Below are positions 26,031 through 37,300 of a stretch of DNA of 64,000 nucleotides, in pieces. A program made the translations under genes and the position numbers. This stretch comes from Stropharia rugosoannulata (Eukaryota; Basidiomycota; Agaricomycetes; Agaricales; Strophariaceae), in NCBI GenBank assembly GCA_028532985.1, contig JANCIK010000002.1, positions 3,472,001 through 3,536,000 of the forward strand. Reading direction: 5' to 3'. The notes under the pieces are model-generated. The model saw nothing but the letters and a program-made list of their open reading frames with translations, did not search any database and was not told where the DNA came from. Each line of letters begins with the position of its first letter. Position 1 is the first letter of the stretch.

Positions 26031-27712
26031 ATGGACTCGCTCGCCTTTGACGCCTACACCGCCTACTCTTCCGACGGATCCACTCCCCGTACACCGTCCC
26101 CGAACACAATGCACTATCCAGACTACAACCAAAAGCACTCGGACCACCTCCTCGTCCGCCCCATCTTCGACAACGACGACCACCACACCGAAGACGCTTT
26201 CTGGCCCCAGCCACAGCGCGGCTCTCTCCTCGGCGAGCTCTACAACGACGACGCCTTCAACGACGCCGCCCACTGGCAGCAACAGCAGCAACAGCAGCAG
26301 CCTGCCCAGCCCGCCTTTGAGCGCACCCAGGACTTCCCCACCGCCCGCCGCGCCACCTTCCCCTACGTCCGCCATGACCGCGACGACGGCATGCCCGTCC
26401 AGCAGTACCCCCCCTTCCTGCCCCAGCAGCAGGTCAGCTACAATGACTACGACCACGACCACGCTATCAAGCTCGAGGACCAGGCCTCGGCGCCCCTCAT
26501 GGTCCCCTCCCAGACCTTCAACTACCGCCCCTCCGCGTCTGCCTCGCCTCATATCCACGCCCACCACCAGCTCCAGGGCCTGCCCCAGCAGCAGCAGCAC
26601 TACCAGCAGCACCACCACATGCTGCCCCCCGCCCACCACCAACACCAGCACCAGCACACCCACCCCCTCTACCTCGCCCCCCACAGTGGCCTCCCAGTGC
26701 AGCACACAGACGACGCTGCCAGCAAGGAGACCCAGTACCTCCGCCGCCGCTGCTTCAACTGCCACACCACAGAGCCGCCCTCCTGGCGCCGCAGCACCCT
26801 CAACCCAGGCAAGATCGTCTGCAACAAGTGCGGTCTCTACGAGCGCACACATCTGCGCCCGCGTCCGCTGCGCTTCGACGAGCTCCGCGCAGGCAACAAG
26901 GCCCGCAAGCAGGGCAAGGCCGCTGCTGCTGCTGGCAGCAACAACACGAGCGCGCGCACGCCGAGCCCCAAGCAGAAGCACGCCCATGCGCCTATAATCA
27001 AGAAGGAGATGCGCGAGTTCGGGCTAGCCCGCCGCGCGAGCGTCAGCAGCTCTGCGAGCGCGCACTCAGGCAGCGGCGCGAGCGACTGGGACGACAACGG
27101 TGCGTGCTCCCTCTCGCTCTCTCTGCACACGAGCGCCAGCGGGTCCTCCCCCTCCCCACCCTCTGTACCCACCCTCCCTGCGCTCCTCCCGCTCTCCGTG
27201 TGCTGAGCGCGCCTTGCATACCCACGAACACTCGCTGATCCTGTTCCTGTTCTCTAGTATCTATTTATTCCTCCGGCTCCGCGCCCCCGACTTCGTTCTC
27301 CTCGCCCGCGACCCACGCGTACCCGCTCACACTGTCCCCAGCCCCCGCCCCGCCCGCCTCGTTCTCCCTCTCCGGCTCGCCAGCAGCGCACGCGTACCCG
27401 CTCGCGCCGAGCCCGGACGCCAGTGGGAACGCCTCGGCTTCCGGCTCAGGCATCCGCGTGCCGAGCAACCCGTTGTCGGATATCAAGATGCAGATGGAGT
27501 ACGCGCAGGCGCATTCGTCGTCACAAATGCATTCGCACTCGCAGACGCATTCGCCGAGTCAGAGCCCGAGTCTGAGTCTCAGCCAGCACCCGACGCCGCG
27601 CAAGTCGCATACCCTCCCGTCCTCTGGTGCCTTCTCGTCGCCTACGCTTGGCCGCGCTACGAGTCTTGACAGTCTGAGTGGGAGCGGCAGCCAGAGCCCG
27701 GAGGCGCTATGA
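26031..27712 (+). CDS. GATA-type zinc-finger transcription factor
   Basis: Nuclear DNA-binding regulator. Exon 1 (26031-27099) and exon 2 (27258-27712) give 507 aa; the GTGCGT...CTAG intron restores phase as G|TA. One GATA finger starts at Cys241 (CFNCHTTEPPSWRR, then CNKCGLYERTHLRPRP) with ligands C241, C244, C264, C267. The loop is 19 residues, not the 17 or 18 of the classic fungal classes. A basic stretch follows. The N-terminal half is Gln- and His-rich (Q-run at residues 83-90, HQHQHQHTH near 215) and the C-terminal half is Ser/Pro-rich, as in transactivation regions. Third codon positions are strongly C-biased, unlike other genes in the window. It stands alone with about 13.9 kb free of supported genes upstream and 17.2 kb downstream. 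The Schizophyllum commune fruiting regulator Gat1 is a GATA factor, but orthology is not shown here. Confidence 0.93.
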
Positions 27713-28985
27713 GGCTTCATCTGGACGAGGACGAGGACGAGGACGATCTTATCTAAGCAGTATTTATTCACGCATGCCCCTACCCGCCGATACCGACACC
27801 GACACCGTGCATACCCCACCAACCCACCCCCTCGTACCAACACACATACCCCCCGCTTTTTTATTTTCTTAACCCTTTCGAGAAGACCGTTACTTTCAGT
27901 CAGTCAGCGTTCTGCGCTGCTCAATCAGCTTAAAAGGACACCCCTCACATCCTACTCTCTACCCAACTTACATGTCATACCTATCTACCTACCTACCTAC
28001 ATCCGCATACGCATACGCTTATCTATCTATCGTGGTGTACGATATCCCCACCCTCGCCCCGGAACGAACGAAAAGGCGCCCGAGGCGCCGTACCTACTAC
28101 CTCTCTACTCATCTCTACACACCCGCCCGACCGCATTTATTCGTTTGTTTTACTTGACTTTTCGATGCTTTCTTTTTTCACCTTTAGCTGTTTAACTAGC
28201 TCGTTATCTACGTATTTATCTCTTCTCTCATTTCCTTTTTCTTTTTTATCTCTCTATCTCTCTCTCTCACTCTCGATATCCGGTCTTTTATTTTCGTGTG
28301 CACTGTTGTATAGTAGTTCGTAGTGATTTTGGTTTGATGAATAGAAATGGTTGAATAGCTCTCTTTTTTTGTGGGGTTGTTTGTGAGTTTTGTGAGAATG
28401 GGTGGGAGTTTTTGTGAGAATAGGCAAGAAAGGAAGGAAGGAAAGTGAAAAAAAAAATGTTTTGGTGGTTCATGTTCATTGCAGGACGGGGAGCTGCGGG
28501 CTCGGGTGGTGTGTGGCGCACTGCGCTGAGCAAGGGATGAGGCGGGATGACTCTTGATGACATATGTAGTAGGCGCAGTACGCAGTGCATATGTCACTTC
28601 TAGAGTAGAGTAGAGGAGTCAGTGGGTTCGGCAGGTACTAGTACGTATGCCCCCATCCGCCACCAGTGCACCGCGCTCCGCCCGGGGATGAGCTCGTGCC
28701 TCGGCTGAGGCGTGCGGCCTCCTGAGCGGTGTAGCCTACCTGGTACCCACGCCCGATGGTGGGTTGCGATGGTGTGGGATGGGATGAGATTGGATTGGGT
28801 GGGATGTGTGGCGTGGGGTGGGTGCCAACTGTGGGCCAAGGACCTATGAGTTGTGGGCTTGTTGTGGGCGAAGGGCGCTGCGCTGCGCAATGCGCGGTGG
28901 GCGATGCGCGCTGCGCGATGGGCGATAGTGGGGCTACTTGGCTGGGTAAGGTAGGTAGGTAGTTACCTTTTTTGCCTTTGTTTCG

Positions 28986-29030
28986 AGCCTTTGTTTTTTG
29001 GTGACTTTGTTTTTTGGTGACTTTGTTGTT
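28986..29030 (+). repeat. Short tandem repeat of a TTTGTTTTTTGGTGAC unit
   Basis: Two nearly perfect copies plus a partial third, just downstream of a G-rich stretch (28,755-28,950) with repeated GCGATGGGCGATG-like units. Confidence 0.7.
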
Positions 29031-29323
29031 CGCGGTGCGATAGTGGAAGTGAGCTTGGTAGTAGGGTCTTCCGAGGTGCGCCCGGGATGACGGGATGACG
29101 GGCGAGCGGGCGGGATTATCATATGCATATGCAGGCATGCATGGTGGGTCGGGATCCGAGCGCGACGAGACACGACACGCGGTGGCTGTGAGCGTCTCTC
29201 GTCGCTCGTCGCTCGGATGCCATGTCAATAGCGTGGCACTAAGGCGCTGCGACCCAAGCTGAGACGCGCAACGGGCCCCGCGCGACGGGTGGCACTGCTT
29301 CGACTCGCGCACGCTGCGATGAT

Positions 29324-29342
29324 GGGATGGGATGGGATGGGG
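29324..29342 (+). other. Canonical G-quadruplex motif
   Basis: Four GGG runs separated by AT dinucleotides (GGGATGGGATGGGATGGGG). Loops of two bases fit the standard quadruplex pattern. Confidence 0.75.
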
Positions 29343-29432
29343 TTGGCGTGTGCCGACGCCGGGGTATGGCGACCCGATAGTGAACGTTCAGCGGTGCGCG
29401 TAGTTACCCTCTCCCGCTCCCGCTCCCGCCCG

Positions 29433-29500
29433 CCCTCGGAACGCTATAGCTTCAGCTTCATACGCGTACTCTCGGAACGCTTCAGCTTGACGCATGAAGC
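29433..29500 (+). repeat. Direct repeat containing CTCGGAACGCT and GCTTCAGCTT
   Basis: Two imperfect copies about 38 bp apart, followed by further AGCTTCAGC/AAGCTTGAC variants up to about 29,520. Confidence 0.6.
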
Positions 29501-30339
29501 TTGACACTTCAGCTCCAGCGTCAGGTCCAGGAAACACTCAGGATACGCACGCGCGCACGTATGTCAGACAGACTCAAACCATACCCAGGCCAGGCCAGGC
29601 ACGCACGCACGCACGTGTATAGAGTACAGAGGTGCTTCCTATGTATGTACTTACTTATGTATATACATACACACGAAAAAGTAACATTGACAGCTCCCTT
29701 ATCGACTTTGCGAGCGGTACGGACGCGACGCGTGCGTGCGTACATTACTTCATATATATGTACATCCCATATGAGCTAATTAGCTACTACACGTCTGGCG
29801 AGTGGGGCACGCGTACATACATCATACATATGTACTACTCTAGCAATGGCACAGGCTTCGATTCGAAGCGCTTCTCGCTGTCACGCCTAGCGCGCGGGAC
29901 GCGACATCGGGCAGCACCCGCGCGAAGTACAGGGGGGTGCGATTAACGTTACGTGACGGACGATTCCGACGGACTTGACAGTGACATGGGCTCGGAATCG
30001 GAATCGGACTCGGACTGTGTCCTGTGCTGCGTGCGTATGTAGAGTAGTGCTTATATTTCGGCGTGGGATGTGGATAAAGACGGGGTGAAAGAGGATAAAG
30101 GAAGTGCGTAGGTATGACAAACTCCCCGACGTCGACTCGCGAATGGACTCCTTGTAAGCCGTGCGTGGGCGTGGAGATTTGGGCGAGTCCGAGTACGAGT
30201 CCGAAAGCGTGGGTGCGGTGCCTGCAAAGTAAGTATTACACACCACGCTATCTATCTGCATATGTACATCCGACATACGTAGTACGTACTGGCCAGACAA
30301 AAGTAGAAGCGTCAAGGGCAGGACGGGGTGGTTGGTTCT

Positions 30340-30360
30340 GGTTGGTTGGTTGGTTGGTTT
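30340..30360 (+). repeat. (GGTT)5 microsatellite
   Basis: Five GGTT units, a telomere-like but short tract. Confidence 0.8.
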
Positions 30361-30562
30361 ACATTTCACGCGTAAGTAAGCAGGTAAGCAAACAAGGTAT
30401 CCGCCGAGGAGGAGAAGGGAGGATACCTATTCAAACGCAAACGCAGAGTAGGCATCGCCCCGGATTCAGAGGACGACCTGACCTGCCTTCTTTCCGAGCC
30501 TTACTCAAGGCTCAAGTGCTCAAGCTCCAGGCTTAACTTAGACGCACCCCATTCCACTCCAT

Positions 30563-30580
30563 CCCAACCCATCCCATCCC
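30563..30580 (-). other. G-quadruplex motif on the minus strand
   Basis: Four CCC runs with two-base loops on the plus strand, with more C-runs to 30,600. Confidence 0.7.
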
Positions 30581-31206
30581 GTCCGTCCCCTCCCAAGCCC
30601 CGGACTCGGACTCGGAGCTGACACCACCAGCGCGCCTCGAGGCGCGGCTCGCGCGGGAGCGTGCTAGTCGTAACTCCATAGTGTACATCATTGACTAGTG
30701 ACGGCTGTCTATACTTATCCTCCTCATGTCTTCCATCAGCCTTCTATGAGGGTGTGTGTATTTGGAGCGTGGCGCGTCTCGCGGGAGGGACGACCTGCGG
30801 AAGGGTGTGCACCGGGACCTTGCGCGTGCGGAGCATGGGGCACGGGACACGGGGCGGGCGCGGTGGTGGGGCGGTATGCGCTGATAGGTCTGCGAGGGCA
30901 GCGGGCAGCATTGAGTTAGCGCAAACGCATACCGCCCATACTCGTACTCGCATCCTTGGAAGCGGGGACGGCGGCGCTGCGCAGGCGGGCTCGATCGTGA
31001 CCAGCCGCGTGCATCCTGGCGCATTGCAATTTGCGGCGTGCCGAGCCCTATGTAACGCCTAAGCACCGAGTCCGTACGCGTCCTTTTTGTTTCCTCTTTC
31101 CTCTTTCCCTCTTTACATACAGAACTCGCCGAAGTTACTCCTTCCTTCCTCCCTCCGGCCCATCCCCATTGCATTATGGACCCTTACACTGACACTCTGT
31201 GCGTAA

Positions 31207-31222
31207 GTACGTACGTACGTAC
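31207..31222 (+). repeat. (GTAC)4 palindromic tetranucleotide
   Basis: Perfect (GTAC)4; every register is self-complementary. Confidence 0.9.
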
Positions 31223-32412
31223 CGGCGGGCTTAGGCTGGTACATACTACACTGGTACATACGTTATGACTGTTGCAGTAACTGCGCTGCCAGGTGCTGGG
31301 CAGTGTCAATAGGTAGTACGCTGCTGCATGGTAATACTACTCCACCGCACCCCCGTGAGCATTGTAAGCTCAGACTGCAGAGCACTGCGGCGCAAGCGCC
31401 AAGCGGCCTGGCCTGCAGACGCCCGAGGCGGGTGTACCGTGCGTCGCATTAAAACAAACGGGGCTGGCCCGCTGGTGCCCGCTGGGTGCCCGGGATAATT
31501 AACGGGCTTGGAAGGACTCTGACACGCGCTGGATAATCGTATGTATAGAGAGAAAAAACTTGTAGAAAGTACATTTGTATACGTATGTGCACCCCCAGTA
31601 GAGGCAGCTACAGCTATGTAACCGGGGGTCGAGACCCTGAATCGTCCCAGTGTATCGTCCATTGCATGGGCCAGACTGGGACAGATAAAGGCCTCATAAA
31701 CGCGCCCCCCTGCGCCCCCCTCACCAAGGAATATATACATACGAGCAATATAAATTGCTTTTCTCGGGCACCCTACTGGTACTCACTCCGCGCCGCACGC
31801 ACTGGGCAGGCGGTGCGCTCGGCAGGGCGCGGGCAAGGCTCAGTACTCAGCGGCCATATGGATATCGTAGATACTATGTACTGCTGCATAGTACGTAGTG
31901 CTTTCCCTGCAAGAGCGTTTGATAGAATGTTCATTCGTTCGCGAGTCGGGACTCGGAGGGAGGTAGGAGGTGGAGAATGGATTCAACAAAAGATGAGTAG
32001 ATCCAGGAATATGGAATGGCTATCGGTGTCGGTGTCGGTGTCAGATTCGGACCTACGGTGCTGCCAGAGCGTCATATGCACTTCAAGGAATGCCCTCTGA
32101 ATCCGAGGGCGCCAAAGTGGGGTAGGCCGCACTGGGAGTGCACTCCCGCGACGCGGATAAGCCCCGGCGAGTTTAAAAAACCTGCCACATGCATAATAAA
32201 CGTATATACATACTCAAGTATGTATGTAGTGTACAGTGACTACTTGGGGCACTTGGGCGCTTGCATTGTAAAGTAATGCCAGATGGCCAATGGCCATGGC
32301 CGCCCTCCCGGAGCGCTCCCGCGGCCTCGTCCCTAAATGCCTTTCGACGCTTCTTTCCTTTCGACGCTTCTTGAAACAACAGGTCGAAGGGGCACGTATC
32401 GCAAACACATAA

Positions 32413-32424
32413 GTACGTACGTAC
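32413..32424 (+). repeat. (GTAC)3 palindromic tetranucleotide
   Basis: Perfect (GTAC)3 followed by GCGCGTATGTGCGTATG. Confidence 0.85.
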
Positions 32425-32624
32425 GCGCGTATGTGCGTATGCTGGGATATGTGCATTGTGAACTTAACAGTATGGACTCGGAGGGGCGGAGTGTGGGCGT
32501 TGTCAGCAGCTAGGCACACACTGCGGCCGGAGAAAGGTTGGCCGGATGGGGCATGCGCCTCCCAGTCTCTAGTCTCCCAGACGCCTTTACTGCGTCCGCC
32601 TTAATAGGCAGTACTGAGCAGTGA

Positions 32625-32643
32625 GTATGTATGTATGTATGTA
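32625..32643 (+). repeat. (GTAT)n microsatellite
   Basis: Nearly five perfect GTAT units. Confidence 0.85.
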
Positions 32644-32802
32644 GTCGGTATCTGCTGCTCTGCCGCGGCGGAGGTCCACGGACGGGGTGCCCCTGTGGAC
32701 GCAGGGCACGCAGGGCACGCAATTCGGTACAGCGTCGGCGTCCGTCTGAGGCTGGAGCACCCAGTGGCATTGGCATAACGCGGTACGGTACGGCGCCGCG
32801 AA

Positions 32803-32816
32803 ACACACACACACAC
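32803..32816 (+). repeat. (AC)n microsatellite
   Basis: Seven AC dinucleotides; another CATA tract follows at about 32,905. Confidence 0.8.
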
Positions 32817-34378
32817 ATACGACAATGGACAACGGAGAGACAGCCGCGATCTGGCCCCCGCGTCCGAGGTCGGAGGCAGCGTGTGGCGCCGCATCGTATC
32901 GTATGTACATACATACATACCCATGATCCATCGCACCGTACGCGAGCTCGAGCGTACTTTAGCGAGCCGTTTGCGTGTTTCGCGTTGGCGGTAATGTGGC
33001 TGTAATAATACAGAGTAAAATACACTGCGGCAGGAAGCGACTGCACCCGCGCCCGCTCGGTTTTTCCTGGGTTTTCCTACATTTCTCCGGAGGGCTGGAC
33101 ATGTCATGGACATGTCATGCCATGGCCTTGGACGGCGCGCTGGAGGACTCGGAGTGCGCGGAATGCAGCAATGGGGCCTCGACTGGACGCCCTCTGACGT
33201 GCTTCGCGCCCGCGCCAGTGTAATGTATTGTCAGTTTCGGGCACAGGCGGCGTCACTAGGGCGAGTCCTTCCAGTCTAAGGTCGAAAGCATATCTGAACT
33301 CCTGCACGTACTGCAAGACAGGAGCCCCCGACCCCTATGTAAGTCAATATGCATACTATGCATACTGTATGTACTCTACATTGTATAATACGCACCCATG
33401 CGATACCGACGCGGGGCCCGGCAGCGGTGTCCGTCGGCCATTTGCATATCCTGTAACACTTTGTCCTGGGACCTCAGACCCATTTCCCGTTAAATTCGTT
33501 TTGGTTTTTCGTCCTCGTGCTCGTTCTCGGCTTGGGCTGCTGGTCGTTCTGTTTATCCAGCGCAGCACGCAGTACGCTGTCGTCCGCTCGAGTCGAGTGC
33601 GCAGTGTGACTACGGATGGATGTGCAGCGTTGGAGGTCCGAGGATAGCTCAATGCGCGTTCTCGGGTCGGGCCCAGTTGACGCGTCCGCGCCGCCGCCGG
33701 GCAGCCCTCCAGACTCCAGAGCCAGTCAGCAGGGTGTGACCGTGGCAGAGAAGACATATGTTTTATGAGGAATAGCCCCATTCGGCGGAGATCGCCTGGG
33801 AGGCAGGTGCATAGCGACATTTGTGCCGTGCTACGCGAGCGCGTGCCTTACGGAAGGCGCTATAGAGAAGCCTGCTCCCGGAAAGGCAGGCGGAGCGCGG
33901 ATCGTGGAAGACTTGGACGGACGGGGCCACGGCAGTGGAGCGGGATGAGGGGGTGCGTGGTAGCCATCGCCTCGCTCGCTGCGTTCATGGGACGCGCGTC
34001 GGCGACGTCGGAGCCTGCGCGCGCGGTCTAGACCAGTGCGTGACCACTGGCGCGTGCACGAAGGCGCAAGGTGCGAGCAATCCCCGCCACCTACGTATTT
34101 ATCCATCCAGCTCGCTTGGAGCTCCACTAGTCGCACTTTACGAAATGGCGGTAGAGACGCGACGAGGCGCGGTCAGGTGTGGGACCGCCGTTGCTTATCC
34201 CAAGTCGCGTCGGCAAGGGGGGGAGGGGAGCGCGTCTGTATGTAATCTACGAATGCGCTGGCAGCGAAGCCCGTCGTGCCAGGCGGGATATGGACGAAGT
34301 ACTCGCTTCGCTTGCCCGTTCGCGTGCCTGCCTGCGCGGCTGGCCTGGACATGTCGCGTCGGATGCGTACATGCGCAT

Positions 34379-34394
34379 GTACGTACGTACGTAC
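34379..34394 (+). repeat. (GTAC)4 palindromic tetranucleotide
   Basis: Second perfect (GTAC)4 in the right arm, about 3.2 kb from the first. Confidence 0.9.
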
Positions 34395-37300
34395 GTGCCC
34401 GGCGCACAAGCAGCGCAGAAGCCCCCGTCGCGATCGGCAGCTTCCGTCGCGCCACGGGTGACACTCGACAGGCGTCAGCGCGCGCACGCACGCACGCTCT
34501 AGCCTGAGTCCTGAGGCGGCGGCGGTGGCCGTCACCCCTCACCTCACCCGCGCCTGCGTGAGTCTTGACTACTCAACAAAACGCAAATCGCCCGCTGTCC
34601 GTTCCGTGCTAACTATAAACCAAAGTGTGAATGTAAACTTAGAATTTGCGCCCCCCGCGTTCTCATGCCACGTCCCTAATAGCCATAATTGATTTCCCAG
34701 CTATGCTAGGCCGCCGCCTGAGCTTCGTATAAGTGGAAAGGCAATGCCAATCTAGCTGTGTGGGGGCGCTGAAGGGGAACCCGTCAAATTGCCTTCGGGG
34801 GCGCTGCTACCCGCCCGACATTAACGCTCCATGCGATTAACATTAACCTTCCTGCCTCACCTTGTCCAGCAGACGCCGCCGCCGGCGCGCCTTCTACGTG
34901 AAACACGTCTCCCCGCCGCGTCATGACGCACGTACGCACGCGGGCGGCGGGGATGCGCGGTGAGCTAAACTTCACCATTGCAGGGCGGCGCGCGTAAAAA
35001 TAGGCCTGCTAATTAAATTACTATGCTTCGAATGTATGGATGGAGTCAGACGAGTACATAAGGTAGTGCGCCCATTCACGATACCTATTACATGCATTGT
35101 GCGGTGGCGCAGAAGAGCCATATTAGCGCGAGCTCTGCGGTCCAACTTGTCGAAGGACCTAGGTGCCATGTGTGCTGCAGCGCAGAGTTAGTACGCTTAG
35201 CACCCGGCCAACCCCCCCGGAGTAAGTGACGCTCGCTGGCGGGCTGCTTCTGGATTGTACGGGCTGTCGCTAATACCCTCGGAGCCGCGAGAGCCTTTAA
35301 ACAGCTAGCATGTTCATTTAGACTTATTACTTTCATTATTCTGTGAATTGGACTCACCAGACTCGAGTCGAGTCTCCATCCTACTCTGCTTCCTGCATTC
35401 GCCCACGTCTGCCACTAAAGTTGACCGGTAGAGCAATTCCTAAGAAGAGCCGATCCGGGAAGACAAAGAAAGAGTGCATATCCGTGCAGCGATAATGTAA
35501 ACACTCGCCTTGCGGCTCATAGTTTCCCACTGACAAGTAAATGACTGGCGTTATTTTCGGAAGTGCTAATAGTAAGTAGACACACATAAACGATATTAGG
35601 TTCACGGCTACTTTCCCTCGTCCCTTAGCATGTGGAAAGGTTAAGTCAATACTCGGGAGACTGGGGTATGTATGTATTTGTCTTGCCCTCTCTGCTTCCA
35701 CCGCTGCACTGCCCATACATTTCCACCCTCTTGGCGCAGGTCGACTCCCAGATAGAGCAGTACTCGTATTCTGGCCTTGCAGCCTCGTGGCAGGTTGAGT
35801 CATTGCACTAAGCACTGCAGCGACGCGTCGTAAGTACTTGGGGGGGTCATATGGTTCGGCACGGGCGGCATGCCAGCCCGCAGGCGATCCCTTCCTAGCG
35901 CTTACATACCACAGCGCTTATCACACTGCTTCTGGCCTTCTTCACTCGTCTGCCTGACAGCGATTACCATTATAGCGTCATACCCAGCCCCCCCTTTCAT
36001 ATCCCGCAATGCGCCAGTTCTAACCTATTAATATGTCCACTTACGGCGTCGCAGGGCTCGCAGGGTCCATTGACGGGTCGCTGGCGGGTGCGTGTTTTCT
36101 GCCTTACTGGGCATACATACTTGGTATAGCGACTATTTGGGACGTATATCAGATCTGCGGGCGTCGAGTGAGTCGCAAATTGGAAAGATACCTGGAAAGT
36201 ACTGTAACATGCACGCTCCTCGACTGTCGAGTCGACAGCTATCGAGTCCAAGTAAAAGTATTCAGTCTGCCGGTCCGCCACGCGTGCTCGCCCACGAAGC
36301 GGACGGTACCCCTTCATACCCGCCATGTAGCAGGGAGGAAAATACCGCGCTCCCAGATGAGCGACGCCCTCGACGTAAATGCCATTGCCAGACTGAGGCG
36401 CATATGCCTCGGCCATGCGCGATTTTGACAGTGCCGGTCTGCCGAGCTCCGGCTTGAAGGGGGGGGGCGCTCAATTTCTTTTATTACACACACATTGCGC
36501 TCAGGGACACGGGGAGCAGGGCCGCAAAGCTTTGGAGCTCAGTGAACTTATGGGGTATATAGCTGGCGAGAAGCGAGTCCGGGGCAGGAGTGGCAGCTGA
36601 CTGGGGCTCTCTCCGGTCGCCACTGTGGGGCACCTCGCCTGCCCAAGATGGGCATGCCCTGGCCCCCCGCGCACGAGTTCCTGCGCGTCGTGTCGCCGTT
36701 GCGGGCCTCGGCGCAGGTGCAGGGTGTCGAGAACATGGCACCGGCAGCAGCGCGTGAGCACTGAGCAGGCTCGCAAGGGCGTTTCAAGATATTAAGTGGC
36801 TGGTGGTGCTGGTGGCACTGGGGGCAGAGTCTGTTTTGGCAAGAGCCTGTATTCGGCCGAGCTCCGGAGAAACGACACGCTCGTCACTTCCAGACTGCAG
36901 GACGCTAATGAGTCCCTGCAGGCCCATTTCTTAGCGGTCACTGCACCGCGTGTGAGCTCTCTTCTTCCTCTTCACATCGTCATACTGCGTACATACTTAG
37001 CATTCAACAGAAAATGAAATTGCGGCTCGAACCGAAGACAACTGTGGCAAATTAGGGTCAGAAACGCAGCTGCACTGGAAGCGGCCCTTGCGCAGTAACA
37101 TATTCTGTATCTATTTTTTCTTTCTTTTTTTTTTCGCTTCCTCTGTAACCGACATGCGCTTCTGCAGACGGCCATTACCTTTGTCCGCGGTGGTCATAGA
37201 TACCTACTCAGACTTTTAAGCTTCTGTGCGAGTCGTGGTAGAGTTCGCACCTACGAAGTGTCTTGTTTTGGACACTAGGTTGTTTATACACGGCAACCGC

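Noticed and set aside
25890..26987. 365-codon open frame antisense to the GATA gene
   Set aside because: It is a low-complexity Val/Leu/Gly reading of the opposite strand of a C-ending-codon gene, expected from the GC-rich codon pattern; no domain and no proper start context.
25969..26997. 342-codon plus-strand frame overlapping GATA exon 1
   Set aside because: A Thr/Ser/Pro-only composition is the +1 shadow of the Gln/His-rich GATA frame.
28638..29312. 224-codon minus frame in the right arm
   Set aside because: Built from repeats and Pro/Ser/Arg-rich sequence, no domain, no exon partners.
29790..29880. tRNA-like A-box (TGGCGAGTGG) and B-box (TTCGATTCGAA)
   Set aside because: Spacing of the A-box is one base short and no acceptor or anticodon stem can be folded.
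33935..34507. 190-codon frame in the right arm
   Set aside because: Runs through a (GTAC)n repeat and is overlapped by frames in other registers.
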